Shown one piece after another: positions 24,557 to 34,046 of a stretch of DNA of 64,000 nt. The notes beneath the pieces are model-generated. The model made no database searches. It worked only from the letters and a program-made list of their open reading frames with translations, and was not told the origin of the DNA. A program made the position numbers and the translations under genes. How positions within the stretch are numbered: position 1 is the first letter of the stretch; every line of letters starts with the position of its first letter. Origin of the DNA: Bradyrhizobium sp. 190 (GTDB lineage: Bacteria; Pseudomonadota; Alphaproteobacteria; Rhizobiales; Xanthobacteraceae); the NCBI RefSeq assembly GCF_023073415.1, contig NZ_JADPJL010000008.1, positions 682,001 to 746,000 of the forward strand, written 5' to 3'.

Positions 24557-25759
24557 CACCTTGGTCACATTTTCCGGATCGGCCGACGCCAGCGCAGCAG
24601 CACGCTCAGCCTTCGGCGGATAGATCCACACGGTGTTGATCTCCTGCTTGGTCTTCTTGGCGATGTCGCCGACCATCTCCACCTTGCGGTCCCAGCCGCG
24701 CGTGAACAGCGCGCCGGCTTCGCCGAGATCGAGACAGGTGACGTATCCCTTCTGGTGATACGGCTTGGTCGGAACGCCGAGCAGCTCCGCCGCGGCGTTG
24801 TTGCCGGCAAAGGCGCCCATGCGCGTCGCGTGCTGGCACGACATCAGCGCGTAATTGCCGACATCGTCGCAAGCGGCGCGCGCGGCATCGCCGGTGGCGA
24901 AGACGCCGGCGACCCCCGGCACGCGCAGGTCGCGGTCGACGAGCAGGCGGCCGAAATTGTCGCGCTCGGCGGGGATCTGCTGGGTCAATGGCGCGGCGCG
25001 AATACCCGCCGCCCAGATCACGGTCTCGGTTTCGATGTGTTCGCCGTTGGAAAGCGTCACGCCGGATTTATCCAGCGAGGCGACGCCGGCACCGAGCCGG
25101 GTCTCTACACCGACCTGGCGCAGGGCTTCCTCGATGACGGGGCGGGGGCCTTCGCCCATATCAGGCGCGATCGCACTGTTTCGGTCGACGATGATGACGC
25201 GCGGCTTGGCGTCCTTGCCGAAGATTTTGCGGAGTCGCGCAGGTATCTCCGTCGCTGCCTCGATGCCGGTGAAACCGCCGCCGGCGACGACGACCGTGTC
25301 GCGTCCGTTCACGGCCGGCCGGTCGGGGAGGCTGTGCAGATGCTTGTCGAGGGCAACCGCATCATCGAGCGAGTCGACACTGAAGCCGTGTTCGGCGAGG
25401 CCCGGAATATTCGGACGGAACAGCCGGCTGCCGGTGGCGACGACCAGCCGGTCGTAGGACAGCGTCTTCCGCGTGCCCTTGGCGGTCGCGATCTGCACCA
25501 CACGGGCCTTGGCGTCGATTGTCTCGGCGCTGCCTTGCACGTAGTCGACATCGACGGCCTTGAGGACATCCAGCAGCGGCGCCGACAGGGTCTCGGGCTT
25601 CTGTTCATAGAGCCGCGGCCGGATCACCAGCGTCGGCTCGGGAGCTACCAGCGCGATCTCGAGCTCCTCGGGCGAAACGCCTTGGATATCGCGCAGGCGG
25701 GCGGCAGAAAGTGCGGCGTACATGCCGGCGAAGCCGGCGCCAATGATGATCAGTCGCAT
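24554..25759 (-). CDS. NAD(P)/FAD-dependent oxidoreductase, NDH-2-like
   Basis: 401 residues with two dinucleotide-binding motifs: IIIGAGFAGMYAAL for FAD at the N-terminus and VVVAGGGFTGIEAA for NAD(P)H near residue 155. GVFATGDAAR is the second FAD contact. Family members oxidise NADH and reduce quinone at the membrane without pumping protons; no C-terminal membrane helix is obvious here. AGGAG is 8 bases before the ATG at 25759; the frame continues to 25801 without support. Confidence 0.88.
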   Translation of the reverse strand: MRLIIIGAGFAGMYAALSAARLRDIQGVSPEELEIALVAPEPTLVIRPRLYEQKPETLSAPLLDVLKAVDVDYVQGSAETIDAKARVVQIATAKGTRKTLSYDRLVVATGSRLFRPNIPGLAEHGFSVDSLDDAVALDKHLHSLPDRPAVNGRDTVVVAGGGFTGIEAATEIPARLRKIFGKDAKPRVIIVDRNSAIAPDMGEGPRPVIEEALRQVGVETRLGAGVASLDKSGVTLSNGEHIETETVIWAAGIRAAPLTQQIPAERDNFGRLLVDRDLRVPGVAGVFATGDAARAACDDVGNYALMSCQHATRMGAFAGNNAAAELLGVPTKPYHQKGYVTCLDLGEAGALFTRGWDRKVEMVGDIAKKTKQEINTVWIYPPKAERAAALASADPENVTKV

Positions 25760-25877
25760 GTGATTTACTCCTGTGGTTGGTTGCACGGACACGCGCGTCA
25801 CCGCCGCCGCTCTCCTGCGGCCAAGCCTGTTGCGATCGACGACGACGCGAAGATGTGAAAAGAGGTGCGCCGGGCTC

Positions 25878-26183
25878 CTATGGAGCGGGGCAGGTGAGCA
25901 TTAAGGACGTCGGCACGGACCCTTCACATGCCGCGCGGCAGACTCTGGGTCCCAATGGCCAGCCACGCTGAAAGCCAATCGGCAGAGTGGGCTTCGCGGG
26001 CAAACTGTTGTGGAAGCTATCGTTAAGCATGATGGAACGCATGGGATTGGCGCTTTGAGTGGCTAGTGCCGGCGCTTCTTCGCCCGTGGTTGATGTGAAG
26101 CGAACGGTCAACGAAAGTCCGTACACGAGTGCGGTCGCAACGGTTCGTCGTCGCCGTGCGATTGCAAAATTCTTCCAGGTCAT
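25878..26183 (-). CDS. Small hypothetical protein, possibly exported
   Basis: 101 residues, not recognised. A basic start (FAIARRRRTVATALVYGLSL) looks like a signal peptide and GGAGGAG stands at good spacing before the ATG. The remainder is compositionally unremarkable with Pro-rich and Cys-containing C-terminus. It might be a decayed or frameshifted exported protein. Confidence 0.35.
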   Translation of the reverse strand: MTWKNFAIARRRRTVATALVYGLSLTVRFTSTTGEEAPALATQSANPMRSIMLNDSFHNSLPAKPTLPIGFQRGWPLGPRVCRAACEGSVPTSLMLTCPAP

Positions 26184-26283
26184 CGTTGGTCTCCTCCGTT
26201 GGTGACGTGGGCACCGTGATGTTCTACCGAACCAGACTTGTGACTGCCCCAGAGCGATTGACGTACTTGTAGAGAGATTGCTG

Positions 26284-27261
26284 CTAACGCACGCGCCTCC
26301 GCCAATCGGTCGGGGTTTCGCCAGTCAGCTTCCTGAAAGCCGCGGCGAAGGCGGTTTGGGAGGAGTAGCCAAGCGCGGCTGCGACCGACACGACTGATAC
26401 CTCAGTGTCGCGCAGCATGTTCATGGCCTGCTCAAGCCGGTGCTGACGCAGCCAGGCATGCGGCGAAAGCCCGGTGCTTTCCTTGAAGGCACGGCAGAAG
26501 TGAAAGCGCGAGAGACCGGCTTCCGAAGCAAGCGCTGTGAGAGAGACGTCCGCATCGCTGTCAGAGCTCAGGCGTTCGATAGCGCGGTGCAGGACCTTCG
26601 GCGAGAGGCCGCCCATGGTCGGCTGGAGCGTGGTTGGCGAGCCGGTGTGCGCAGCCAGGAGGCGCGTGGCCAGGAGGTCTGTCAGCTGATGCCTGAACAG
26701 GGCATCCAGCGCCGCGCTGCCCTCAAGTACGTCCGCAGCACTCAGGAGCAATCGGGATGTCACGGGGTCGGGATGCCCCGTTCGCTCCAGCAGATCGCCA
26801 GAAGTCGACGCGTCGGCTTCAATGGCGACACGCTGGAGCGTCCCGGGCGGGAGGTAGAGCTGAACGACGTTGACGGGCCCGGGAATATCCCAACGCGCGC
26901 TTGAGCCGGCCGGAATGATCGTCACGACCCCGGAGCGCGCTGTTCCGATCGCAACTGATTTCCCGGTGCGTCGCTCCAGCCGCTGCAAGCCGGTCGGGTA
27001 GGTCATGATGACGTGATCCGTCATGGGCTCGACCACGTCATGCAAGGCGCCATGCTTCCAGTGGGCGATCGCGCCACTGGACGGATCGGAAGCCATGCGC
27101 ACCGGTGCGGTCTTGAGCACGCGCGCCATCTCCACATCGGCAGCACGCCGTTCGGCATTTGCCTGATCGCTCGGGCGCGCCTCGGATGCGACCAGCAGAT
27201 GCTTCAGGGGATCGTGCAAGATCGGCTTGCTCATGGACTGTGCTCGCATTGGGGACGTCAT
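26284..27261 (-). CDS. AraC-family transcriptional regulator
   Basis: 325 residues. The N-terminal cupin-like AraC_N region ends near 200; two HTH motifs follow in the last 105 residues (SLTALASEAGLSRFHFCRAF and VVSVAAALGYSSQTAFAAAF). The final TGETPTDWRRRVR is typical of the family end. An upstream start at 27291 has no support, while GGAG precedes 27261. It is next to the metallo-hydrolase and oxidoreductase block but its target is not evident. The 27262-27577 gap between it and the histidine kinase shows no gene or clear site. Confidence 0.9.
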   Translation of the reverse strand: MTSPMRAQSMSKPILHDPLKHLLVASEARPSDQANAERRAADVEMARVLKTAPVRMASDPSSGAIAHWKHGALHDVVEPMTDHVIMTYPTGLQRLERRTGKSVAIGTARSGVVTIIPAGSSARWDIPGPVNVVQLYLPPGTLQRVAIEADASTSGDLLERTGHPDPVTSRLLLSAADVLEGSAALDALFRHQLTDLLATRLLAAHTGSPTTLQPTMGGLSPKVLHRAIERLSSDSDADVSLTALASEAGLSRFHFCRAFKESTGLSPHAWLRQHRLEQAMNMLRDTEVSVVSVAAALGYSSQTAFAAAFRKLTGETPTDWRRRVR

Positions 27262-27577
27262 GCGCTCGCTCCGCAGTGTGCGCTGGACCAAAGAGGCGCG
27301 GGGCCCGTTGCTTCCTGTATGTTCACAATGATGATGGCAAATGCCGGGGGACGGTATCGTGCAGCGAGTCTAGTGGCGCTGGTTCGGCGAATAGATCGAC
27401 CTGTACCTTGGGATAGTACCGACGGTATGGGCATTATCGTGTAGACCGTCGCGCAACGAAGCCGAGGCTTACTGATGCTTCTGGCGAACAAATTCGCCGC
27501 GCCGGGCCCGTTATCAAAGACTTCTGCAAAAACTGGTCGAGAGAAGATTGCATGAGGTTTGGAGGCGCAATACGTGG

Positions 27578-29344
27578 TCAGTCCTGGCAGTCCGAATTGA
27601 TAGGAATTGTGAATTGAAACGCCGCACCTTTTGGTACGTTTGCGGCCGCCCACAATCGTCCTCCGTGATCCTCGACGATCGAACGGCAGATGGATAGTCC
27701 CATCCCCAGGCCGCTCGACTTCGTCGTATAAAAGGCCTCGAAGGCTCGCTCGATATCGCCTTCTGACAGGCCCGGGCCAGAGTCTCGCACCGCAACGAGA
27801 ACACAGTCAGCTTCAGCCTGGGTGCTGATCAGCAATTCCCGACGGTCGTCGCTCATTTGGCTCATCGCCTCGACTGCATTTACGATCAAGTTCAGCATCA
27901 CCTGTTGAATCTGGACCCGACTGCCTTGAATGACAGGTAAACCCTCCGCCAGTTGTGTCCGCACTTGAACGCCGTTTTTCAGCACTTCACCGCGCGTCAG
28001 TCCGATAACTTCCGAAATGGCTTCATTAATCTCCAAGCTGTCCTTTCGCGTGGGCTCCTTCCTAACCAACGCGTGCGTCCGGTCGACAACTTCAGTGATG
28101 CGCATCCCGTTCAGCACAGCTCGGTCTATTGCCTTTTTCGCCCGCTCAATATCTGGCTGCTGGCGAGTGAGGAAGCGCTGAGCGGTTTGGATATTCAGGA
28201 GCACGGCCGTGATCGGCTGCTTGACCTCATGCGTAATAGACGCCGTAAGCTGGCCCAAAGTTGCCAGTCGATTAGCGTGGGCCAATTCCATCTGCATGTT
28301 GCGGAATCGCCGCTCGCTCTCGCGCGCTTCTGCTTCTGCCCGCCTACGCTCGGTCAGATCGAGCACAAATGCGACACCCTGGCCCTCTGTCTCTTCAAGG
28401 CTCGCGACGCCGATCAACACTGGAATACGGCTGCCATCCTTCCGGATATACTCCTTTTCAAAGGGTTGCACGGCTCCCTTGTTCTTTAGCTCGGAGATCG
28501 CCAGCGCATTGCGATCACGCCATTCAGGGGGCGTCATGTCCGCCCAGCTCACTCGACCGGACAGGAGGTCGTGCTGGTCATATCCAACTATGCGGAGAAA
28601 CTCACTATTGGCATCAAGAATCTGACCGTCCACATTCCAGATGATGATGCCGATGATGTTGGCATCGACGAGGCGGCGAATTTTCGCTTCACGTTGTTCA
28701 ATCTCTCGCTGTGCGGCTGCAATGGATCTCAAGTCCGCCTGCAACACGTCACGCCACTGCAACAGCAGTCTGAGGTAGAGCTCGCTGTATCCGTTGCTTT
28801 TCTTATCGAGAACACAAATCGTTCCAAATATCTCACCATCGGGCCAACTGACCGGCACGCCGAGGTAAGAGATCATGCCTAGTTTGATGTCAGGGTTTGA
28901 TTTCCACGCCTCGTCTTGCAGAGCGTCTGGGACAATCAATGGTCGACGGGTGTTCATTACAGTCTCACAATAGAGTCCTGTATTGAGACACGCGACCTCG
29001 TCCGGTTCGTAAGGATTTCCTTTGGACTCGCTGGAAACGAAAACTTTGATATTTGGCGGCTCTACCCTCATGATCAAGGCGGAGGGAACATTTAGAATGT
29101 CTGCCAGAAGATCTACGATCTCCTGCCATTTTCGCATGATTTCCGGGGGGACTTGCATACTAGGGAGCATGTCAGCCTCGACACTGATGTCCGTTGCGCG
29201 CAAGCTATCCAAACGTGATCCCACGCTTTCGGATGCGAAATCGGACAACTCCATCCCGGGCGGGGATGTGAAGGATTGTTCGCGGCCGCCCGCCACGGCT
29301 TTGTGGACGGAACTAGTCATCAGAAGGTTTCCCCTGTTCATCAC
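27578..29344 (-). CDS. Hybrid-free sensor histidine kinase, GAF-PAS-HisKA-HATPase
   Basis: 588 residues, no membrane helix, so probably cytoplasmic. GAF about 75-205, PAS about 222-333 (VDANIIGIIIWNVDGQILDAN), HisKA with His372 in SITHEVKQP, and HATPase with NLIVNAVEAM, DSGPGLSEG and GLGMGLSICRSIV. It autophosphorylates and would pass phosphate to one or both neighbouring response regulators. Its start overlaps the stop of the single-receiver gene by 32 bases (an ATG at 29320 would shorten this). Sequence features are those of rhizobial NodV/FixL-like kinases; the signal is unknown. Confidence 0.9.
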   Translation of the reverse strand: MMNRGNLLMTSSVHKAVAGGREQSFTSPPGMELSDFASESVGSRLDSLRATDISVEADMLPSMQVPPEIMRKWQEIVDLLADILNVPSALIMRVEPPNIKVFVSSESKGNPYEPDEVACLNTGLYCETVMNTRRPLIVPDALQDEAWKSNPDIKLGMISYLGVPVSWPDGEIFGTICVLDKKSNGYSELYLRLLLQWRDVLQADLRSIAAAQREIEQREAKIRRLVDANIIGIIIWNVDGQILDANSEFLRIVGYDQHDLLSGRVSWADMTPPEWRDRNALAISELKNKGAVQPFEKEYIRKDGSRIPVLIGVASLEETEGQGVAFVLDLTERRRAEAEARESERRFRNMQMELAHANRLATLGQLTASITHEVKQPITAVLLNIQTAQRFLTRQQPDIERAKKAIDRAVLNGMRITEVVDRTHALVRKEPTRKDSLEINEAISEVIGLTRGEVLKNGVQVRTQLAEGLPVIQGSRVQIQQVMLNLIVNAVEAMSQMSDDRRELLISTQAEADCVLVAVRDSGPGLSEGDIERAFEAFYTTKSSGLGMGLSICRSIVEDHGGRLWAAANVPKGAAFQFTIPINSDCQD

Positions 29345-29750
29345 CGTCAGGGCTAGAGCCCACGTGCCTCAGGGCGGACTGCAGATGACGAAAGAGGGCG
29401 TCACTGCTTATCGGCTTGGTCAGGTATGCATAGGCCCCATCTCTCATGGCGCGAGATCGGGTCGTCGGATTGGTATCGGCCGTGACGATGATCACTGGCA
29501 TCGAGGAACCGATGCGCCGCAGGTGCTGCAGCAGGTCGAGGCCGCTCTGGCCCGGCATGCTCACATCGGTAATCAGGCAATCGAAGCTGCCCGGGGTGTA
29601 TTCCGCCATGAAGGCCTCCGCTCGATCGAAAGTGCGACACGATAGATCCAGCACCAGAAGGAGGTCAGAGAGGGCCTCTCGCACAGCTTCGTCGTCATCT
29701 ATGATCGCGATCAGGGGCGCTTTGGATAAGCGGTTGGTTTTCGCTGGCAT
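29313..29750 (-). CDS. Single-domain response regulator
   Basis: 145 residues, one receiver domain: IIDDDEAV acid pocket, phospho-acceptor Asp62 in LITDVSMPG, Thr in IVTAD and Lys in YLTKPI. There is no output domain, so it may act as a phosphate sink or relay between the kinase and the FixJ-like regulator. It lies between those two genes. Confidence 0.9.
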   Translation of the reverse strand: MPAKTNRLSKAPLIAIIDDDEAVREALSDLLLVLDLSCRTFDRAEAFMAEYTPGSFDCLITDVSMPGQSGLDLLQHLRRIGSSMPVIIVTADTNPTTRSRAMRDGAYAYLTKPISSDALFRHLQSALRHVGSSPDGDEQGKPSDD

Positions 29751-29801
29751 GGCCTCGCGACCATCTGCCCATTGCTGGCCGGCTTGTATCTATTCTTTGG
29801 T

Positions 29802-30512
29802 CTAGGGTGATCTCTCCCCTCGAATCTCCGCAGGCAAAAGTTCCCAGATGCGAATGAGCTGACCAATCGACGTCGCCTGCATTTTCTTGGTCACGTTGCC
29901 GCGGTGCAGCTTGACAGTGATCTCGCTGATGCCGAGATCGAACGCGATCTGCTTGTTGAGGCGCCCCTTTGCCACTTCGCGCAGGACCTCGCGTTCGCGC
30001 GGCGTCAACTTTGAGTAGCGGTCGACATGTTGTTTGACGAGCCGGGCGGCGGTTCTTTGCGCGATATCCTTTTCGATCCCGGTTGTGACCACATCAAGCA
30101 GCGTCTGGTCTCTTACCGGTTTTGTCAGGAAGTCGACAGCTCCCGCCTTCATCGCCTGAACGGTCATAGCGATGTCGCCATGTCCGGTGAGGAAGATGAT
30201 CGGCCGCGTGTTGCCGTTGGAGGCGAGATGCTGCTGAAGATCCAGGCCGCTTGCTCCGGGCATGCGAACATCGAGGATAAGGCAACCCGGGCGCTCCGGA
30301 AGATCGGCGTGCAGCAATTCCTGCGTCGATCCAAAGCAGCGCGCGTCGATTCCCACCGACAGAAGGAGTTCTTCAAGTGCGGAGCGGACGTCCTCGTCAT
30401 CGTCCACGATGAGGACGAGAGGTCGCTCCATATTGTCGGCAACTTTGCTCATGGGAAGGCGGGGTAAGGGCGGTAGGGCAGATGAGCCGGCGAGTGCAGT
30501 GGTACCAAGCAT
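29802..30512 (-). CDS. FixJ-like response regulator with LuxR-type HTH
   Basis: 236 residues. Receiver with IVDDDED, Asp81 in LILDVRMPG, FLTGHGDIAMTVQAMKAGA and LTKPV, then a LuxR/FixJ output domain LTPREREVLREVAKGRLNKQIA with the recognition helix ISEITVKLHRGNV. AAGGAG at proper spacing supports the long start at 30512 rather than the internal ATG at 30452. First gene of the two-component unit. The target genes are not indicated; the divergent AraC gene 380 bp away is one possibility. Confidence 0.92.
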   Translation of the reverse strand: MLGTTALAGSSALPPLPRLPMSKVADNMERPLVLIVDDDEDVRSALEELLLSVGIDARCFGSTQELLHADLPERPGCLILDVRMPGASGLDLQQHLASNGNTRPIIFLTGHGDIAMTVQAMKAGAVDFLTKPVRDQTLLDVVTTGIEKDIAQRTAARLVKQHVDRYSKLTPREREVLREVAKGRLNKQIAFDLGISEITVKLHRGNVTKKMQATSIGQLIRIWELLPAEIRGERSP

Positions 30513-30587
30513 TGCGTAGTCTCCTTCTGATCGCTTCTGCTCTGTTATCTGCCCCGGTCGTTCATCTGGGTCGATCGTTCGTGGCGT

Positions 30588-30669
30588 GTTCTAAACTCCG
30601 TGCAAGTACGGCGTCTTTCCCAAAGCCGCTGTGCTTTGCCGGAACCTGCTCCAAGCGCGCAATCGTGAG
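30588..30669. repeat. 82-bp intergenic repeat, copy A
   Basis: Ungapped match to 32804-32885 with 63 of 82 identical bases. It lies upstream of the FixJ-like gene. The rest of the 30513-30893 gap shows no gene. Confidence 0.7.
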
Positions 30670-30893
30670 ACGAACTATCTAGCCGCATAAAACCGTGACC
30701 GGTCGATCAAGCCGGCCAGATCACGTTGAAATCACTCTGAAAATCGCTTTTGACGCATCGCGCCGATTGCTGTCACATTAGCTTTGCGTTTTACGAGCAA
30801 GCCTAGACGCTCGCTCGCGGATCCCCGATAATGCGGCGGACCTCGTGAGCGCGATGATCTCCCCGGTCCAATTCGACTCGTGAGAGCGACCCA

Positions 30894-31826
30894 ATGACAC
30901 AGGCGGCCGGCTTTGGACAACGGCTAGGACGATTCTTGCATCTGAAGGATGCGCCGCCCTCATTGATCACGCGTTCACTGCGCAGCACTGAACTCGCGGT
31001 TACCGAAACGCGCGATGATAACCCCGTGCCGGGCCTATCCGGCTCGTTCACCGCCGAGGATGCCTTTCTCGTCAGCCTGAAACTTCACGATTACCCCGAC
31101 TGCGAACTCTGGGAAGACGGCAAGTGCGTGATGAAGGCGGATGTCCCGGCAGGCGCAACATATCTGTACGACCTCAAGCGCGATCCGCGCTACGTGATCG
31201 ACAAGCCATTCCACTCTCTCTTTTTCTATTTGCCGCGCTCGGCGCTCGATGGTCTCACCGAGCAGTCCCGCACGCCGCGCGTCGGTGAACTCGCCTGTGA
31301 ACTCGGCGTGGGCCATGACGACGCGGTCATCCGCCATATCGGCGCGTCGCTGCAAGAAGGGCTGCGTCGGCCGGACGAGACCAACCAGCTTTTCATCGAT
31401 CACATGATGCTCGCGCTCACCGCACATGTCGCTCAGACCTATGGCGGGCTTCGGCCCACCGCCGGATCGACCCGTGGCGGTCTTGCGCCGTGGCAGGTGA
31501 GGCAGGCCTGCGAACGGCTCGACGCCGATCTCGGCGGAAAGGTTTCCTTGCAACAAATCGCCGCTGAGTTTGACCTCTCGGTTAGCCATTTCTCCCGCGC
31601 ATTCCGCGTCTCGACCGGCCTGCCGCCGCACCAATGGCTTCTGCGCCAGCGCGTGAAAACGGCCCAGCAATTGATGACCGTCCGCGACCTGCCGCTGTCG
31701 GAGATTGCGATGTCGGCCGGGTTTGCCAATCAAAGCCACTTTACGCGGGTGTTTTCGGCCGTGGTCGGTGTCAGCCCGGGCGTGTGGCGCCGCGAAGCGC
31801 AGGGCGTCCGCGAAGGCGAGAATTGA
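30894..31826 (+). CDS. AraC-family transcriptional regulator
   Basis: 310 residues. The C-terminal 100 residues carry both HTH motifs (VSLQQIAAEFDLSVSHFSRAFR and LSEIAMSAGFANQSHFTRVF) and end GVSPGVWRREA. The N-terminal sensor part contains YPDCELWEDGK, seen in AraC proteins of the small-molecule oxidative-stress-linked kind in rhizobia. The convergent neighbour is the catalase-like gene; the divergent one is the two-component unit. Confidence 0.9.
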   Translation: MTQAAGFGQRLGRFLHLKDAPPSLITRSLRSTELAVTETRDDNPVPGLSGSFTAEDAFLVSLKLHDYPDCELWEDGKCVMKADVPAGATYLYDLKRDPRYVIDKPFHSLFFYLPRSALDGLTEQSRTPRVGELACELGVGHDDAVIRHIGASLQEGLRRPDETNQLFIDHMMLALTAHVAQTYGGLRPTAGSTRGGLAPWQVRQACERLDADLGGKVSLQQIAAEFDLSVSHFSRAFRVSTGLPPHQWLLRQRVKTAQQLMTVRDLPLSEIAMSAGFANQSHFTRVFSAVVGVSPGVWRREAQGVREGEN

Positions 31827-31845
31827 TTCGGAGCGAGCCGGATGA

Positions 31846-32772
31846 TCAGCGACGCTTCGCCGCTGAAATGGCATAGGCATCGCGCCGCGCCGCGAAGATC
31901 TCGTCCGGCGGATGAGCGATGCCTTCGGCGAGATTTGCCGGGTTGAAGATGGACGCGTCGCACGCATCGTTCGCTTCGATACCGGTGATGACGATCGTTC
32001 CCAACCGCACCGCTTCGCGACTGTCCTCATCCGGCCATCGGATGGTCACGTCCATGATGGGGTCGCCGGGACGGTCGAGCAGCGCCATCACGTTGAACCG
32101 GACATCGCCTGAGGTGATCCGGCTTTCGAGGTCGTCATACAAGAAGTCGGCAGGCATCGCCTTGACCGCGTCCTCGGTCAGCGTGACTTCTCCACCAGCC
32201 GGAACGATCTGGAATTTGATAAACCGTGTCTCGCCTTTTGCATTCGTAGCGGGAAAGGCGTGCACTCCCCAATAGGTCGTACCCGCAAAACTTTCGGGCG
32301 GTGGATGTGCGGCGATGTAGTTTGCCTGATGCAGCGTCTCGGGATTGGCGGCAGAGAATGCCCTGACCTTCCTCAAATCCGGCTTGCCACCCCGTCGGGG
32401 AATGCGTGCCTTGAGGAAAGCCAGCATCTGGTCGAGCGTCCTTGCAAAGTGCACCGGAGCGCTCTGCACGAGAATATCCGAGCGATAGCCGTCGCCGCCG
32501 AGCCTGAAGCTGAAGCCGCGCAGCACCAATTTGTCGGTATCGGCCACTTCGGGATCGCCGCCGCCCGCCGAGAAGCGCGCCAGTACGCGTGATGGCTTGG
32601 TGAAGCTGCGGGATTTCGTAATCTCCGCCGCCCGATCCGACGCGGCATAGGTGCCGCGAACGCATCGGCCCTTGGCGAAGGTCGCGCGCAACTTCGGCGG
32701 ATCACCAGCTGCCGCTTTCAGGGCGTCGACGATGGACGTGGGCGTGGCGGCGCCGGTTGGAAACCGGGACAT
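31846..32772 (-). CDS. Catalase-family (SrpA-like) heme protein with altered distal residue
   Basis: 308 residues, the size of small catalase-related peroxidases. Family marks are VRGTYAASDRA, RFSAGGGDPEVADTDKLVLRGFSFRL, and a C-terminal RRDAYAIS with the proximal heme-ligand Tyr. In the family the segment before GxCVxGT reads HAKG with the distal catalytic His; here it reads FAKG, with Phe32 encoded by TTC. Catalase activity is therefore doubtful, though peroxidase or other heme chemistry remains possible. The start is weakly supported. An 82-bp repeat lies just upstream. Confidence 0.87.
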   Translation of the reverse strand: MSRFPTGAATPTSIVDALKAAAGDPPKLRATFAKGRCVRGTYAASDRAAEITKSRSFTKPSRVLARFSAGGGDPEVADTDKLVLRGFSFRLGGDGYRSDILVQSAPVHFARTLDQMLAFLKARIPRRGGKPDLRKVRAFSAANPETLHQANYIAAHPPPESFAGTTYWGVHAFPATNAKGETRFIKFQIVPAGGEVTLTEDAVKAMPADFLYDDLESRITSGDVRFNVMALLDRPGDPIMDVTIRWPDEDSREAVRLGTIVITGIEANDACDASIFNPANLAEGIAHPPDEIFAARRDAYAISAAKRR

Positions 32773-32803
32773 AAAGGGGTCATGGGTTCGAACTTGGGTA
32801 CCC

Positions 32804-32885
32804 GTTCTAGGCGCTGCACAGGTCCGGCGTCTTTCCTAAAGCGGCCATGCCTTGTCTGATCCTGCTCCAGGCGCGCCATCGCGAG
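32804..32885. repeat. 82-bp intergenic repeat, copy B
   Basis: Matches 30588-30669. It lies upstream of the catalase-like gene in the same relative orientation as copy A to its gene. The rest of the 32773-33324 gap contains no supported gene. Confidence 0.7.
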
Positions 32886-33324
32886 GTACCATGCCACCCG
32901 GCTGCTCCGACTTTGTGAGCAGGAGGACTGGGAAGTGCGGTAAGCGCGTCGCATCAAAATCATGAACAAGCGCGGCGGGCGCATCCAAAATTCGACAGGT
33001 GCGGCCTCGGCACACCGCCGCGTCGCACCACGCGCTCCATCCTGCCGGCTAATTCACCTAGACCAGAAGATTAGAAATACGAGCCCGTCGTAGAGTAGCG
33101 CGAACAGCTCCACGCAACGCATCCTTGCGAAATATCGTCATAACAAAGTGGAGAGAACAATGCCCAAAGGCGAGCGGCGACAAGGAGGCGCGCGGCCCAT
33201 TCGAGTGCCGGATCAGTGTCGGCAGGAAACCCCTTCGTCTGGCCTCCGGCAGATTCTCGCAACGGCGTTCTCGCCCGACTGTGCCGGCGAAATTCGGAGG
33301 CCTTTGTTCGAGCGTTCCCACGGG

Positions 33325-34014
33325 ATGAGCCATGACAAACTGGCTTATGCTGTCCGCAAGGCGAAGGAATCGGAAGAATGTGCTTCCGACGAGATGCTTC
33401 TAAAAAGCATTGCAGAGGGCGATAAGGCCGCAATGCACATCATGTTCGCGCGTCACCGTGCAAGAGTGTTTCGTTTCATCCAAAGGATAGTCCGCAACAC
33501 GGCAATTGCAGAAGATCTCGTCAGCCAGGTGTTCCTTGATGTTTGGCGTTCCGCAAACGCCTTCGAAAGCCGCTCGCGGGTTTCCACCTGGCTGCTTTCG
33601 ATTGCCCGTCTCAAGGCATTGAGCTCCTTCCGTGAGCGAAGGCACGAGAATATTGATCGAGACGATGTGCTTGGAATCGTCGACGTCGCCGACACACCGG
33701 AAGCCGCGCTCGATCGCAAGGAAACCAATGGAGTCTTGCGGGCGTGTATAGGCAAGCTGTCGCCAGCTCATCGCGACGTCATCGATCTGTTCTATTATCG
33801 CGAAAAGTCGGTCGCTGAAATGAGCGAGATTTTCGGCATTCCGCATGCCACCGTGAAGAGCCGGATATTCTACGCGCGCAAGCAACTCGCGGGAATGCTT
33901 GTGAGCGCGGGTTTCGAAGCCGCACCGGTTCGAACAAACGACCACAGGGCCACAGAAGCAGGCGCATCTCGCGGACTGAAGCTCACCTTGCAGGTGGGGT
34001 TGTCGGCAATTTGA
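33325..34014 (+). CDS. ECF-type RNA polymerase sigma factor
   Basis: 229 residues from the ATG at 33325. Region 2 runs about 22-90 (MHIMFARHRARVFRFIQRIV, AEDLVSQVFLDVWRSA) and region 4 about 125-190 (LSPAHRDVIDLFYYREKSVAEM, IPHATVKSRIFYARKQL). Frames further upstream lack a ribosome binding site and family similarity. No anti-sigma factor gene is seen next to it, so control is elsewhere or by another means. Confidence 0.9.
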   Translation: MSHDKLAYAVRKAKESEECASDEMLLKSIAEGDKAAMHIMFARHRARVFRFIQRIVRNTAIAEDLVSQVFLDVWRSANAFESRSRVSTWLLSIARLKALSSFRERRHENIDRDDVLGIVDVADTPEAALDRKETNGVLRACIGKLSPAHRDVIDLFYYREKSVAEMSEIFGIPHATVKSRIFYARKQLAGMLVSAGFEAAPVRTNDHRATEAGASRGLKLTLQVGLSAI

Positions 34015-34046
34015 TCCCGCCAGTCCGTCGGTATTCGCATATCGCG

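Noticed and set aside
33148..33324. 59-residue N-terminal extension of the sigma factor
   Set aside because: Not similar to ECF sigma regions and without a clear ribosome site.
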